Origin: UMGS1387 sp045539625
GTDB taxonomy: Bacteria > Bacillota > Clostridia > Oscillospirales > CAG-382
Assembly: GCA_045539625.1 (NCBI GenBank)
Contig: JAZQFS010000127.1
Coordinates: forward strand, 1 to 24,752
Direction of reading: 5' to 3'
Length of the DNA stretch: 24,752 bases
Part shown: positions 6,948-15,090 of the stretch, piece by piece
Numbering within the stretch: the first letter of the stretch is position 1
How the letters are laid out: each line of letters starts with the position of its first letter
The notes under the pieces: model-generated
What the model was told of the DNA's origin: nothing
What the model saw: only the letters and a program-made list of their open reading frames with translations
The model's database searches: none
Made by a program: the position numbers and the translations under genes

Positions 6948-7241
6948 TTAAAAACCTCCCTTTGCAAGAAGATATGCGACAACTGCACCCACAACGGTGT
7001 ATAGGACTTTTTCAACAACACCCTCCCACCGCTTTGCAGGCTTTTCAATGAGCTTTTTGACGTCGCCTTTCATCTCCTTGACATCTCCCTCCATGTCCTT
7101 TTGCTTTTCTGCAATGATGGCAACGCTTGTTACAAGCTTCTCTGTATCGTCCTGACGTTTTTCAAGACTTTCGATTCTGTGAGTGTTGGACTTTGACCTG
7201 TCCTCAACTCTTGTAAGTCTGTCGTGCTCCATCTCTGTCAT
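6948..7241 (-). CDS. XhlA-like lysis accessory protein (coiled coil plus C-terminal helix)
   Basis: 97 residues: an acidic/basic coiled-coil region from about 5 to 65 (EHDRLTRVEDRSKSNTHRI and following) and one C-terminal transmembrane helix (VLYTVVGAVVAYLLAKGGF). This layout matches the hemolysin XhlA family, which works with XhlB/XlyA-type proteins in phage-mediated lysis of Bacillus. The frame is open 22 codons further upstream to an ATG at 7307 that lacks a ribosome binding site. CGGAGG placed 7 nt before 7241 sets the start chosen here. The 103-nt gap between the fibre gene and this start is AT-rich with no other clear feature. Confidence 0.72.
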   Translation of the reverse strand: MTEMEHDRLTRVEDRSKSNTHRIESLEKRQDDTEKLVTSVAIIAEKQKDMEGDVKEMKGDVKKLIEKPAKRWEGVVEKVLYTVVGAVVAYLLAKGGF

Positions 7242-7344
7242 GTGATTTCCTCCGTAATTATCAAGTTTTCTGTAATCATATCTTAGACGATTTATCTCTT
7301 TCCTCATTAATTTTCATCATCTATAAAATGAACGATTTATTTAA

Positions 7345-9411
7345 TTAAATACCATATACAAATTTAACAAAAACCTTCTTTTTAGAAGATGTGTCAAGAC
7401 TTGCGATACTGGTATCAAACTCTATCTGTATGCTACAACCATAATTTAACGTAGTGTTGGTTATCTTGCTTGATAAATCACCTGTAACAGAAAGTGAATA
7501 CGGTAAAAGTGAAGCGAGAGCGGGTGGTACACCGTCAGCAAAATCCCTCTCACTGCCAAGCAATCTTATGTTGTCCAATAAAAGTTTTTTGCCCGAAATA
7601 CGTGTATCGGCTGTAAATCTTGCACTATAAATACCCGACCTTTCAACCGTTGCAACGCCATTCAGCAACGAGATACACAACGGGACAGTTGTTACTTTTG
7701 GCTGAATACATACAGTGTCGCATTGCATCAATCCTATTCCGTTTTTAAACAGCTTGTGTGGCTGTTTGACGAAAGCTGTACCGACTACCACTCCAAGTGA
7801 TTTTGCATATTCGATAGCTTTTTTAGACGCCTCCGCCAACTTCGCATTGTTCCAAGCATCTGTAGTGGATTTTGTATAAATGTTGATAGTGCAGTTAGGA
7901 CTTGTAGCAAGTAAATTGTCAATTTCCGCATTTGTTAATGTTGCACCCTGTGCGTATTCTTTAACCACAGAAATCATAACTCTGTGATTGCTTTGTTCAG
8001 CAACTTGTTTAACAGAGTTGAGTGAAAAAGAATTCACAATGCAATGCTCTGTGAAATCGTAGGCTTCGAGCAGTCTTAATAATTCAGGCACAACTACATC
8101 CATATGTTTGGTACGAATTACGATGTAAGGCTGTACCTCAAATTCTTTACAAACAATCAAGAATTGTTCTAAATCGCAAACTTTTGGATGGTACTCTACT
8201 CTTGTACCTACACCGTCAACATAGATTGTATTGATATGATATTTTCTTGCGTATTCACAAGCCATACATTCGGCATATGTCATATCATGAATAACTCTTG
8301 TGTTTTCGCTGTTAGCATTATAATTCGTAATATAGCCGTCACTGTCAAATGTAAATCTATCATCGTGACACATTACAAGCTTCCCATCACTTGTAGGCTG
8401 AACATCTCCTTTGAGCCAACGAAAACCTGCTATAGCGGCATTAACATAAGCAAGCTCTGTGTTTATATATCCCAAATCCGCACCATTACTATACGCAATC
8501 ATAATTGGCTTGTCGTTAAATCTCTGCCGTTTCGATATCCAATGTTCTGACAGAACATCTAAATTGTCTGGTAACAAAGCATCAACTTCTTCTTTGGTGT
8601 ATACATCGTCACTGTCAGCCTTGGATGAAAGCAACGTGTCTGCCTGCTCTTTGGTGTACACATCTTCCGCATCTGCCTTTGATGAAAGCAACGTGTCCGC
8701 CTGCTCCTTGGTGTATACATCTTCTATATCTGCCTTTGATGAAAGCAACGTGTCTGCCTGCTCTTTGGTGTACACATCTTCCGCATCAGCCTTTGATGAA
8801 AACAACGTGTCCGCCTGGTCCTTGGTGTACACATCTTCCGCATCAGCCTTTGATGAAAGCAACGTGTCTGCCTGCTCTTTGGTGTACACATCTTCCGCAT
8901 CAGCCTTTGATGAAAGCAACGTGTCCGCCTGGTCTTTGGTGTACACATCTTCTATATCTGCTTTTTTATCAAGTTCGCTTGCGGCCCTCTCTGATATACT
9001 TACAGCTTCAGCTGCCACCATTGCTACCTTATCCATCTGCATAACTGCCTGCTCCCACAAATCAGGATTAGCTGCAGCTGTATCATTACCCGGGTTTGCA
9101 CTGTCATTGACAATTCCCAGCCATACGTTCACGCTTGGAATGACTATAACTCCGTCTCGCACTCCATAAACGCCGCAATATACTGCAAGTCCTTTAGCCG
9201 GTGTTACTTCAGGGGGGAGAAAGCATTCATTTGACGTTTCAAGTTTCACATCTTTTGTTATATCGCCAGCCTTGAACACTGCTATGCGTGTTAGACCTTC
9301 CCATTCAGGAGAAAAAGAGAAACTGACAGGAACAGCGTTAACCTGTCCTACTGTCAGGGTATCTCTTGTAATAACCTTTGCATTTGTCTTTGTTACTTCA
9401 ATTTTTATCAT
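7345..9411 (-). CDS. Tail fibre / receptor-binding protein with 19-residue repeats and degenerate GDPD-like domain
   Basis: 688 residues in four parts. Residues 1-105 are a beta-rich N-terminal domain (SFSPEWEGLTRIAVF) common at the start of Firmicute phage fibres and probably the virion anchor. Residues 105-149 are Ala-rich helical. Residues 150-282 are seven 19-residue repeats (KADAEDVYTKEQADTLLSS type), expected to form a trimeric stalk. From about 300 to 560 comes a glycerophosphodiester phosphodiesterase-like fold, seen in GDVQPTSDGKLVMCHDD, but with Tyr307 at the usual first catalytic His and Lys334 at the usual metal Glu. A C-terminal beta-rich part follows. Start at 9411: AAGGAG lies 7 nt upstream and the ATGA overlaps the previous stop by 4 nt. 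Receptor binding is inferred. Confidence 0.82.
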   Translation of the reverse strand: MIKIEVTKTNAKVITRDTLTVGQVNAVPVSFSFSPEWEGLTRIAVFKAGDITKDVKLETSNECFLPPEVTPAKGLAVYCGVYGVRDGVIVIPSVNVWLGIVNDSANPGNDTAAANPDLWEQAVMQMDKVAMVAAEAVSISERAASELDKKADIEDVYTKDQADTLLSSKADAEDVYTKEQADTLLSSKADAEDVYTKDQADTLFSSKADAEDVYTKEQADTLLSSKADIEDVYTKEQADTLLSSKADAEDVYTKEQADTLLSSKADSDDVYTKEEVDALLPDNLDVLSEHWISKRQRFNDKPIMIAYSNGADLGYINTELAYVNAAIAGFRWLKGDVQPTSDGKLVMCHDDRFTFDSDGYITNYNANSENTRVIHDMTYAECMACEYARKYHINTIYVDGVGTRVEYHPKVCDLEQFLIVCKEFEVQPYIVIRTKHMDVVVPELLRLLEAYDFTEHCIVNSFSLNSVKQVAEQSNHRVMISVVKEYAQGATLTNAEIDNLLATSPNCTINIYTKSTTDAWNNAKLAEASKKAIEYAKSLGVVVGTAFVKQPHKLFKNGIGLMQCDTVCIQPKVTTVPLCISLLNGVATVERSGIYSARFTADTRISGKKLLLDNIRLLGSERDFADGVPPALASLLPYSLSVTGDLSSKITNTTLNYGCSIQIEFDTSIASLDTSSKKKVFVKFVYGI
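8566..8964 (-). repeat. Seven tandem 57-bp coding repeats in the tail fibre gene
   Basis: Seven consecutive 57-bp units (19 codons each) with high nucleotide identity. Recurrent variants are Ala or Ile at position 4, Glu or Asp at position 11, and one Leu-to-Phe change. The last unit is the most diverged (KADSDDVYTKEEVDALLPD). They code for the fibre stalk. Confidence 0.92.
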
Positions 9412-10364
9412 ACTATTACTCCTTCCCACTCGGCGGACAGAATGCCTCTTTCATAGTTATAGCTTTGTTTACAGATTACACATTTTATTTCCTTCCCTTT
9501 GTGTTGAATCACTACAACATCACCCAGCTGTCTGAGTATGTTTCCTCTGTCACGAACTTTCACATAGTTGCATAGGTCACTTGGCATAACCTCAAGCGAT
9601 ACATATTGACTGTTTGAAATCACTTCAAATGTATCGTATGAGGGTTCTTTTAATGTAAGTGTACCATCGTCTGATACAAACAGACTCGTCGTCAATCTAT
9701 ATTCATCGGGGTATTTATTTAGTTTTGTTATACGGTTTAAAACGATGTAATAAGTTTCTTTGACTATAGCCCAGTTATCTTCACCACTACCTCCGAATAC
9801 TCCTGAACCGTGTTTAAGTACATCATTTATATAATCCGTTACATAAACGCTTTCGCTGTATCCGCACGCAGATATTCCTCCTGCCAAAATTTCACTTGTC
9901 GTATATGGGGAAGAATGCTCTATATCATGCAATATGTCATATGCAGTAGTATAATGATGGGAGAATTTGGGTTGTGATATAAGGTCAGTATATTCAAGTG
10001 TTACGGTATTTGCCTCCTGCAAAAGGCTTGAATAAAAGAAACGACCTTTTTGCACAAATTCAGGTTTTGAACCGAATGCAACCGATGACAAATAAAAATT
10101 ACACGCTGCATACTCATTCAGTTGATAATAAGCATTGCTTTGGTTCATAATGTTGAAAAACATATCTGAATTATCTACCGTCACACTTATTTGACAGCGT
10201 GGCGTGTTTGTGCTTTTCATAAGACACTCTTGAGTAAGTCTTGCACTGAGTATCCTTTCCGAAGGATATGACACAATAAGGCTCCCATCAGGCAAGAAAA
10301 GGTCAAACTTTGCATCACTCTTTCTTTCATCAGCATATGGGAATGTGTTTTCATTCACTATCAC
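9408..10364 (-). CDS. Tail hub / baseplate-like protein
   Basis: 318 residues, beta-rich, placed between the distal tail protein and the fibre, where siphophages encode the tail hub or tail-associated lysin. The N-terminal third (SERILSARLTQECLM and following) resembles hub proteins of clostridial phages. I see no peptidase or lysozyme motif, so it looks structural. The frame runs open to 10418, but AAGGAGG at 10374-10380 lies 9 nt before a GTG at 10364, the preferred start; this overlaps the distal tail gene by 14 nt. Its stop codon overlaps the fibre ATG as ATGA. Function is by position and weak resemblance. Confidence 0.65.
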   Translation of the reverse strand: MIVNENTFPYADERKSDAKFDLFLPDGSLIVSYPSERILSARLTQECLMKSTNTPRCQISVTVDNSDMFFNIMNQSNAYYQLNEYAACNFYLSSVAFGSKPEFVQKGRFFYSSLLQEANTVTLEYTDLISQPKFSHHYTTAYDILHDIEHSSPYTTSEILAGGISACGYSESVYVTDYINDVLKHGSGVFGGSGEDNWAIVKETYYIVLNRITKLNKYPDEYRLTTSLFVSDDGTLTLKEPSYDTFEVISNSQYVSLEVMPSDLCNYVKVRDRGNILRQLGDVVVIQHKGKEIKCVICKQSYNYERGILSAEWEGVIV

Positions 10365-10737
10365 TGTTGACAACCTCCTTAGCTTTAAGGACAATCTTAA
10401 CATTATGCCATACAGCACCGTTCTCGGTTAGTTTATATGCTTCAGCTGTCGGATAGATAACACTGTACAATTGAGTTCTGACTTTATTGTCAACATCCAG
10501 CACGGTTGCTGTGACATACCTTCGTCTTCTGAGCATCGGCATAAGGTCGTCAAATATAGCTTGCGGCACATAGTCATACACGTAGGTCACGTTTTTTCTA
10601 AAGCCGACTACATCAAACATTTCTGTTCCGTCGCTCATAACGGTAGCGGTCCCCTCAAGTTCTCCTGCGTGAGTTATGTTCCTTGTTTTTGGAAATGTGA
10701 CGGTGTTAATACCGTCACTGATAACAAGCATATGCAT
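10351..10737 (-). CDS. Distal-tail-like protein (short)
   Basis: 128 residues, directly after the tape measure gene, the usual place for Dit. The sequence has beta-rich segments (LVISDGINTVTFPKTRNIT, ATVLDVDNKVRTQLYSVIY) and resembles the N-terminal ring domain of Dit-like or XkdM/gp19.1-type proteins, without the C-terminal galectin domain. A second ATG two codons in (10731) is an alternative start. The first ATG directly follows the tape measure stop TAA, so the genes are translationally coupled. The exact family is uncertain. Confidence 0.6.
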   Translation of the reverse strand: MHMLVISDGINTVTFPKTRNITHAGELEGTATVMSDGTEMFDVVGFRKNVTYVYDYVPQAIFDDLMPMLRRRRYVTATVLDVDNKVRTQLYSVIYPTAEAYKLTENGAVWHNVKIVLKAKEVVNSDSE

Positions 10738-12549
10738 TTACGCCATTCCTTTCTGTTTTGCTACGCCGATAATCGGGTCATAGATTATTTCAGCAACTTT
10801 ATACTTATCAAGAAAGACCTCAAGGTTTATTATTTGCTGTACAGTCTGCTGACCTTGAATTACAGGTACGTTGGCTGTGCCTGTCTGTGAAGGTGAAAGC
10901 TTAAGCTGCATACCGGACAGCTTTTGCGACAGCTGATTTTCAAAGCCGTTAAATCCTTCAAGCAGGTTTCTTTTAAATGCTGCTGCCGAATTGCTTCCAA
11001 GAATTGCAAATTTTGCTTCAAAATCAAGGTTGATGGCTTCCCAATCAATGCTGTTCGCAACCTCTTCCATACCTTTTTCAAGCTTGTTGGCGCTTTCTCC
11101 GACTGACTCCATACCTCTCGCCATATCGTCCATACCGTCACTTATTTCATCGGTCTTATCATTGAAAAGTGCTATGCCTGCCACAAGTCCGGCTACTGCG
11201 CCGACAACGCCTGTTACAATAAGTACAACGGGATTTGTCATAAGTGTTGCATTGGTAACAGCAAGAGTTGCGTTTGTAGACATAAGGCTTGTGTTCATAA
11301 GGTTAATTAACGGAGTAAGAGTTGTGACAATCTTTAGTGCAATAAGTGCTCCAACGAACACCATAAAGCCCTGTGCTATTTCAGGCACGTGATTTAAAGC
11401 CCAGCCTAAAGCATCAGTTATAAGCGGTTCAAACGCTAACAGAAGCTGTGTGGCAGCTTCAGATGCTTCGGCAAATGACGGGGCAAGTTCACCAGCGATA
11501 CGGTTCTTAACGCCTTCAATTGTGGCTTGGGACTCCATCTGTGTTTTATTGAGGTCCTCAAGTGCTCGGAGTGTTCCTCCGTCGAGAACGGCACCGATGT
11601 TTGACGCTTCTTGCGCATACCTCTGAAGCGTTGATATGCCCTCAGAAGACATTACCTGTGCAAGCTGGGTTGAAGCTCCGCCTAAGAGTTTAGCAGCAAT
11701 TGCGTTTCGCTCGGTCTCGTTTGCAACATTGCCAAGTGCTCTCATTGTTTCTTCCCAGATTGTCTGCGAGTCCTTTAAATTACCTGTGTAATCGGTAACG
11801 GATACGTTAATCTGATTAAACATCCTTGCTGTCTCGGATGCAGGGTCTTGTGCAGCATCAAATGCCTTTTCGCTCAAGTCTTTCATTGAATCGGTTAGCA
11901 TATCGACATCAAGTTTTAACTGTTGTGCAGCGTAGCTAAGTTCCTGATAGCTCTGAGCCGACATTCCTGCCTTTTCAGCACTTGAAGTGATTTCTCCGGC
12001 TTTTTGAGCACTTTCGGAAACCATATCGTTCAATGATGTGAGTCCCGCCTTGATGGCACCGAGTGCACTGTTTACCATATCTTTTACAGTGTTGAATTCG
12101 TTCTGAACATCCTGTGCCCAAAAGCTTACTTTTTCGGAATTTTCCTGAAGGTCTCTGCCGTTTTCGTCCAGTGCTTTACCGTTGTCATTAAGTGCTTCGA
12201 TGTTTTTATCTATAGCATTGTTGTTCTGAATAATTTGTTTTTCATACTTAACAAGGTCTTTTTCAAGTTTAAGAGCAGCTGTACTATTTTCACCGTACTT
12301 TTCAGCAACCTCATCGTGCTGTTTTTTCGTAGCTTCAACTGCTTTTTCAAGCTGCTCGTTCATCTGTGTGAGGATTTTAGTCTTTTCACTCAACGCTTCC
12401 TCAGACTTCTCGTTTCCTTCAAATGATACGGCAGTCTTTTCAAGCTGAGCCTGCAGCACGCCCATTTCGGCGTTGATATTCTTTATTTGATTACGAAACT
12501 CAGCTTCACCGCCAAGCCCTATTGTTGGTCCTATGTTCCTGCCTGCCAT
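10738..12549 (-). CDS. Tail tape measure protein
   Basis: 603 residues. Residues about 15-140 are a long coiled coil rich in E/K/Q/N. A helical, Ala-rich middle (145-370) follows, then two hydrophobic segments at about 391-412 and 441-462, another helical part (465-530) and a globular C-terminus. This is the standard tape measure layout: it sets tail length, fills the tube and enters the host membrane on DNA ejection. At roughly 0.15 nm per residue it predicts a tail near 90 nm, short for a siphovirus. It follows the G/GT chaperone gene, as expected. No lytic transglycosylase or peptidase motif is visible. Confidence 0.88.
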   Translation of the reverse strand: MAGRNIGPTIGLGGEAEFRNQIKNINAEMGVLQAQLEKTAVSFEGNEKSEEALSEKTKILTQMNEQLEKAVEATKKQHDEVAEKYGENSTAALKLEKDLVKYEKQIIQNNNAIDKNIEALNDNGKALDENGRDLQENSEKVSFWAQDVQNEFNTVKDMVNSALGAIKAGLTSLNDMVSESAQKAGEITSSAEKAGMSAQSYQELSYAAQQLKLDVDMLTDSMKDLSEKAFDAAQDPASETARMFNQINVSVTDYTGNLKDSQTIWEETMRALGNVANETERNAIAAKLLGGASTQLAQVMSSEGISTLQRYAQEASNIGAVLDGGTLRALEDLNKTQMESQATIEGVKNRIAGELAPSFAEASEAATQLLLAFEPLITDALGWALNHVPEIAQGFMVFVGALIALKIVTTLTPLINLMNTSLMSTNATLAVTNATLMTNPVVLIVTGVVGAVAGLVAGIALFNDKTDEISDGMDDMARGMESVGESANKLEKGMEEVANSIDWEAINLDFEAKFAILGSNSAAAFKRNLLEGFNGFENQLSQKLSGMQLKLSPSQTGTANVPVIQGQQTVQQIINLEVFLDKYKVAEIIYDPIIGVAKQKGMA

Positions 12550-12554
12550 TTATC

Positions 12555-13102
12555 TCACTCCAAGTCTTTTGGAAACATTTCTTCGTCATCGGTGACGGAA
12601 AGCTTCATAACGCCTTCCTCAATCTTATAACATGATAAAAGGTCATAGAATTCACCGTACTTTAATATGTCAAACTCTTTTTTTGACAGACCGAGTTTTA
12701 GTCTGTAATACTCATACCACGCAGGACTTATTATGTGTCCTGCGTGGCTGTCACGTTTTTTATTTCTGCTCCGACTATCTCTGCATCAATGCTTGTTTCA
12801 GTGCTTTCCTTGATAGCATCGCAGACTGCCACAAATAAAGGAGCATATTCGTGAGGTCTGCAGGAAGCTTCCATAACCTCGGCACTTTTGAATGAAGGCT
12901 CGCACTCTTCAATAATGCTTGCATTGATATTAAGCTGATGTGCTACAAAGAAGGTCGCTTCATTTTGTGCATCTGCATCTTTTGTGTCGGACAGCACTTC
13001 ACGAAGTGCCGTAAGAGAACCGTACTTTCGGGTAATGGCTGTAACTGCCTTCATACCCATATATAATGGGATGTTCTTACCGCCTGCATTTGCTCTGACC
13101 AT
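12555..13102 (-). CDS. Tail assembly chaperone GT (-1 ribosomal frameshift product)
   Basis: The product of a -1 frameshift on the upstream G frame. Translation starts at 13102, slips at A-AAA-AAC (12761-12755) after 116 codons and continues in the -1 frame for 66 more residues to the TGA at 12557-12555, giving 182 residues. The T part (PAWYEYYRLKLGLSKKEFD, then YGEFYDLLSCYKIEE) has no start codon with a ribosome binding site of its own and resembles the C-terminal part of GT chaperones, which have an acidic, aromatic, helical domain that recruits tail tube protein while the G part coats the tape measure. The T stop lies 6 nt before the tape measure ATG. Confidence 0.85.
12717..12761 (-). promoter_or_regulatory. 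Programmed -1 frameshift signal (slip site plus stem-loop)
   Basis: On the minus strand, A-AAA-AAC (12761-12755) sits in the correct phase (zero frame ATA AAA AAC). A 7-nt spacer (GTGACAG) follows, then a perfect 11-bp stem, CCACGCAGGAC (12747-12737) with GTCCTGCGTGG (12727-12717), enclosing a 9-nt loop that contains the zero-frame stop. Slip site, spacer length and stem all match known -1 frameshift signals. Confidence 0.92.
12731..13102 (-). CDS. Tail assembly chaperone G (unshifted product)
   Basis: 123 residues encoded between the major tail protein and the tape measure gene, the fixed position of gpG in long-tailed phages. The sequence is helical and acidic in its second half (VLSDTKDADAQNEATFFVA, IIEECEPSFKSAEVMEAS). 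It ends at TAA 12731-12733, which lies in the loop of the frameshift stem. Most ribosomes should end here; a fraction shift -1 to make the longer GT protein. Such proteins bind the tape measure during tail assembly and are absent from the virion. Confidence 0.85.
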   Translation of the reverse strand: MVRANAGGKNIPLYMGMKAVTAITRKYGSLTALREVLSDTKDADAQNEATFFVAHQLNINASIIEECEPSFKSAEVMEASCRPHEYAPLFVAVCDAIKESTETSIDAEIVGAEIKNVTATQDT

Positions 13103-13105
13103 ATG

Positions 13106-13711
13106 TTATTCCTCCTGTGATGCCTGCTGTGCATCTGTGATATTGAGAAGCTCTTTGATATAAGCTATAGCATTATCCTTTTTGCTGAAGGTTGCTTCGC
13201 TCTTCCAACGGCGCTTCTCAGAGTGGTCACGATGAACGACTGCTTCAACGGTTCTTGTCTGGAAAGAAAGTGTCTTGCCACGTGTTGCAGCTGTTACACC
13301 GGGCATCTTGAACTTGATTCTCGGCAGCACAATTGCACGGTAAGAGTACACACCTTTCTTTTTCTTCTCAATAACAAAGCCGAAGCCCAGTTCTGACTCT
13401 TCCTGTTCATCATCGTATATGATTTCCTGAATCGTTTCATCACCGACCGTACGTTCTTCAAGTTTAGCACCTGTAATGTCGGATACAACTCCGTCCTCAA
13501 GGTCTGATACATCAATTTTTAATGCACCGCTTGAGAAGCTGTAGTCCGCATCTTCAAGACCGTCATCGCTGTAAAGCTCGGTTTCGTTTGCGGTGACGGT
13601 GTTTTCAATATTTGTCATTCTTGCGAACTTACCGCCGCCTTCATAAGTGGGTGAGCCGTCATTTTCTTTGTATTTTGCGTAAAAGGAACTTGATACGCCT
13701 GTAATTGCCAT
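13106..13711 (-). CDS. Major tail protein (tail tube)
   Basis: 201 residues of the phi13/TP901-1-like major tail protein type. Signs are the opening MAITGVSSSFYAKYKENDG, a repeated beta-strand pattern, an acidic loop (YDDEQEESELG), the FGFVIEKKKKGVYSYRAIVLPRIKF core strand region and the EATFSKKDNAIAYIKELL C-terminal part. It polymerises into the tail tube. It lies between the tail-completion genes and the G/GT chaperone. Its short spacing to both neighbours (3 nt each side) shows it is part of the late operon. Confidence 0.85.
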   Translation of the reverse strand: MAITGVSSSFYAKYKENDGSPTYEGGGKFARMTNIENTVTANETELYSDDGLEDADYSFSSGALKIDVSDLEDGVVSDITGAKLEERTVGDETIQEIIYDDEQEESELGFGFVIEKKKKGVYSYRAIVLPRIKFKMPGVTAATRGKTLSFQTRTVEAVVHRDHSEKRRWKSEATFSKKDNAIAYIKELLNITDAQQASQEE

Positions 13712-13714
13712 TGT

Positions 13715-14065
13715 TTAGCCCTCTCTTTCATTAAGCTCTACCACACCGTCAACACCTATATCGTATACGGTGTGGTTGTATTTTGTGTCTTCCTCGTATG
13801 ATGTTGCCCCTATAGTTACATCAAAGCCTGCATCAAACAGCAATTCGGCAATTTCTTTCTTTGCAGAGTGAGGATTGTTCTTTGTAAAATAGTGCAGTTG
13901 CAAGGATGTGTAATCATTCTCAGGAGCATTATCGGAAAAGTTGTCGTAAGGCTCTGATACATAATTAAACACTATGTATTCGTCTTTCTTTTCTCTTGCA
14001 AAATCCGCATAAATCGGAAGTTTTGTCGGTGCAAGAGATTTTTTTATAAGCTCATTTACATTCAC
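13715..14065 (-). CDS. Tail completion / minor tail protein
   Basis: 116 residues. The N-terminal LIKKSLAPTKLPIYADF segment, the central strand YTSLQLHYFTKNN and the AGFDVTIGA segment resemble the DUF3168/gp17-like tail completion proteins that cap the tail tube at the head side. The order after an HK97 gp10-like protein and before the major tail protein fits that role. It overlaps the upstream gene by 4 nt (ATGA). The family call is by resemblance and order. Confidence 0.7.
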   Translation of the reverse strand: MNVNELIKKSLAPTKLPIYADFAREKKDEYIVFNYVSEPYDNFSDNAPENDYTSLQLHYFTKNNPHSAKKEIAELLFDAGFDVTIGATSYEEDTKYNHTVYDIGVDGVVELNEREG

Positions 14066-14493
14066 AGTCCCATCTCCTTTGTTTTTTTGTCGATTGCTTC
14101 TTGCATTGCTTGTGTTGCTTCTGCCTCCGCCGCCCGTGCTGCCATATCAACGTAAGGCTTAGGCGGTTGGTGTGATGTGCCATACTCAATGTGAGCTGCT
14201 ATGTTTTTTGCCGGGTATAGATATTTCTTTCCCGATTTGGAGGTTGTTTCGTGGTCGCCTACTGGTGCGGCTATAGCGAAGTGTTCTCCTGTTTTCGAAT
14301 TCTTTTTGACATATGCTTTTACGTTCTTTTCAAGCTTCCCTGTGATACGGTGCTTTTTCAGTGCCGCCTTCAGTTGCTTTTTCAACGGATTCTTACAAGC
14401 TGATACAACAGCTTTATAAAAGCTGTCATCGGTACCAAGCTTATTAATTGAGTCAAGGTATTCTTTAGGCATCTTAATATCAAGCCGTGCCAT
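14062..14493 (-). CDS. HK97 gp10-like head-tail / tail component
   Basis: 143 residues, strongly basic in the first half (KKQLKAALKKHRITGKLEKNV), with the HIEYGTSHQPPKPYVDMAAR segment typical of HK97 gp10 family proteins (a conserved E-Y/F-G-T then P-x-P-F/Y). These sit at the head-tail interface or act in tail completion. The frame extends to a TTG at 14502, but the ATG at 14493 behind GAGG is the more likely start; it overlaps the upstream closure gene by 14 nt. Confidence 0.82.
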   Translation of the reverse strand: MARLDIKMPKEYLDSINKLGTDDSFYKAVVSACKNPLKKQLKAALKKHRITGKLEKNVKAYVKKNSKTGEHFAIAAPVGDHETTSKSGKKYLYPAKNIAAHIEYGTSHQPPKPYVDMAARAAEAEATQAMQEAIDKKTKEMGL

Positions 14494-14794
14494 TGTCCTC
14501 AACCCTCTCGCACATAAGCTCTATATCATAAACACCCGATGAATAAGTGCGGTAAATACGGTAAGTATTACCGTTGTAATAAGCTTTGTTGTGCCCGTCA
14601 TACTCATCACGATTTACGCACAGCACTATGTCAGCGGAAAAACCACTCTGAAGAGCTTTGAAGAACTCTTCCCGTGTAACGCTTTTTTCCTCGGCAAAGA
14701 CTTCTCTCTCGTCAACAACCTTAACTCCGTTCTTATAACCGTCTTTATCCAGGACTTCCTTCGTTTTTGTAAGAATTACGATTTCATTCTTCAC
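14480..14794 (-). CDS. Head closure / head-tail joining protein
   Basis: 104 residues, beta-rich, with opening KNEIVILTKTKEVLDKDGY, central EVFAEEKSVTREEFFKALQ and a final YYNGNTYRIYRTYSSGVYDIEL strand pair. This matches the phage head-tail joining (SPP1 gp16-like) head-closure type. Position between the connector and the gp10-like protein supports it. It overlaps the connector gene by 11 nt. Confidence 0.75.
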   Translation of the reverse strand: MKNEIVILTKTKEVLDKDGYKNGVKVVDEREVFAEEKSVTREEFFKALQSGFSADIVLCVNRDEYDGHNKAYYNGNTYRIYRTYSSGVYDIELMCERVEDNGTA

Positions 14795-15065
14795 TTACGT
14801 CCAACCGCCTCTCGGAGGAAAAACTCATGGTCTTTACAAGCTCGTCAAAGGATGCCTTATATCTGTCAGCCTCGCCGTTGAAGTCGTGCAGAAACCTCAG
14901 ATAATGCTTCACGGCACGTACAACAAGCGGATCGGATTCATCCGGCTTTATGCCTGCAGTCCTTATTATTTCAAGTGCCGCTTCTATATCCTCGGTGATT
15001 GATGAGTCAAGATATGTAACTGAACTCTTACGAAGGTCAAGCTTTACGCTTTCAAGTAAATCCAT
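14784..15065 (-). CDS. Head-tail connector (gp6-like adaptor)
   Basis: 93 residues, all-helical, with SVKLDLRKSSVTYLDSSITE, then ALEIIRTAGI and LVVRAVKHYLRFLHDF. This is the helical pattern of HK97 gp6/DnaB-gp15-like head-tail adaptors, which form a ring below the portal. It follows the protease-capsid gene directly, as in HK97-type phages. A moderate AAGGAAA ribosome binding site precedes the ATG. Confidence 0.78.
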   Translation of the reverse strand: MDLLESVKLDLRKSSVTYLDSSITEDIEAALEIIRTAGIKPDESDPLVVRAVKHYLRFLHDFNGEADRYKASFDELVKTMSFSSERRLDVSEE

Positions 15066-15090
15066 GAGTATTTCCTTTCTTATGCCTTAA

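Noticed and set aside
7242..7307. 22-residue N-terminal extension of the XhlA-like protein
   Set aside because: There is no ribosome binding site before 7307, while CGGAGG is well placed before 7241.
8566..8964. CRISPR-like or satellite array
   Set aside because: The units are contiguous 57-bp repeats without spacers and stay in frame as 19-residue protein repeats.
8459..9169. Plus-strand 236-codon frame (and 8625-9044) opposite the tail fibre repeats
   Set aside because: It is the antisense of the 57-bp coding repeats, is low in complexity and Ser-rich, lacks a ribosome binding site, and conflicts with a well-supported minus-strand gene.
12555..12757. T frame as an independent gene with its own start
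   Set aside because: The only internal ATG lies late in the frame and lacks a ribosome binding site; the slip site and stem explain expression by frameshift.
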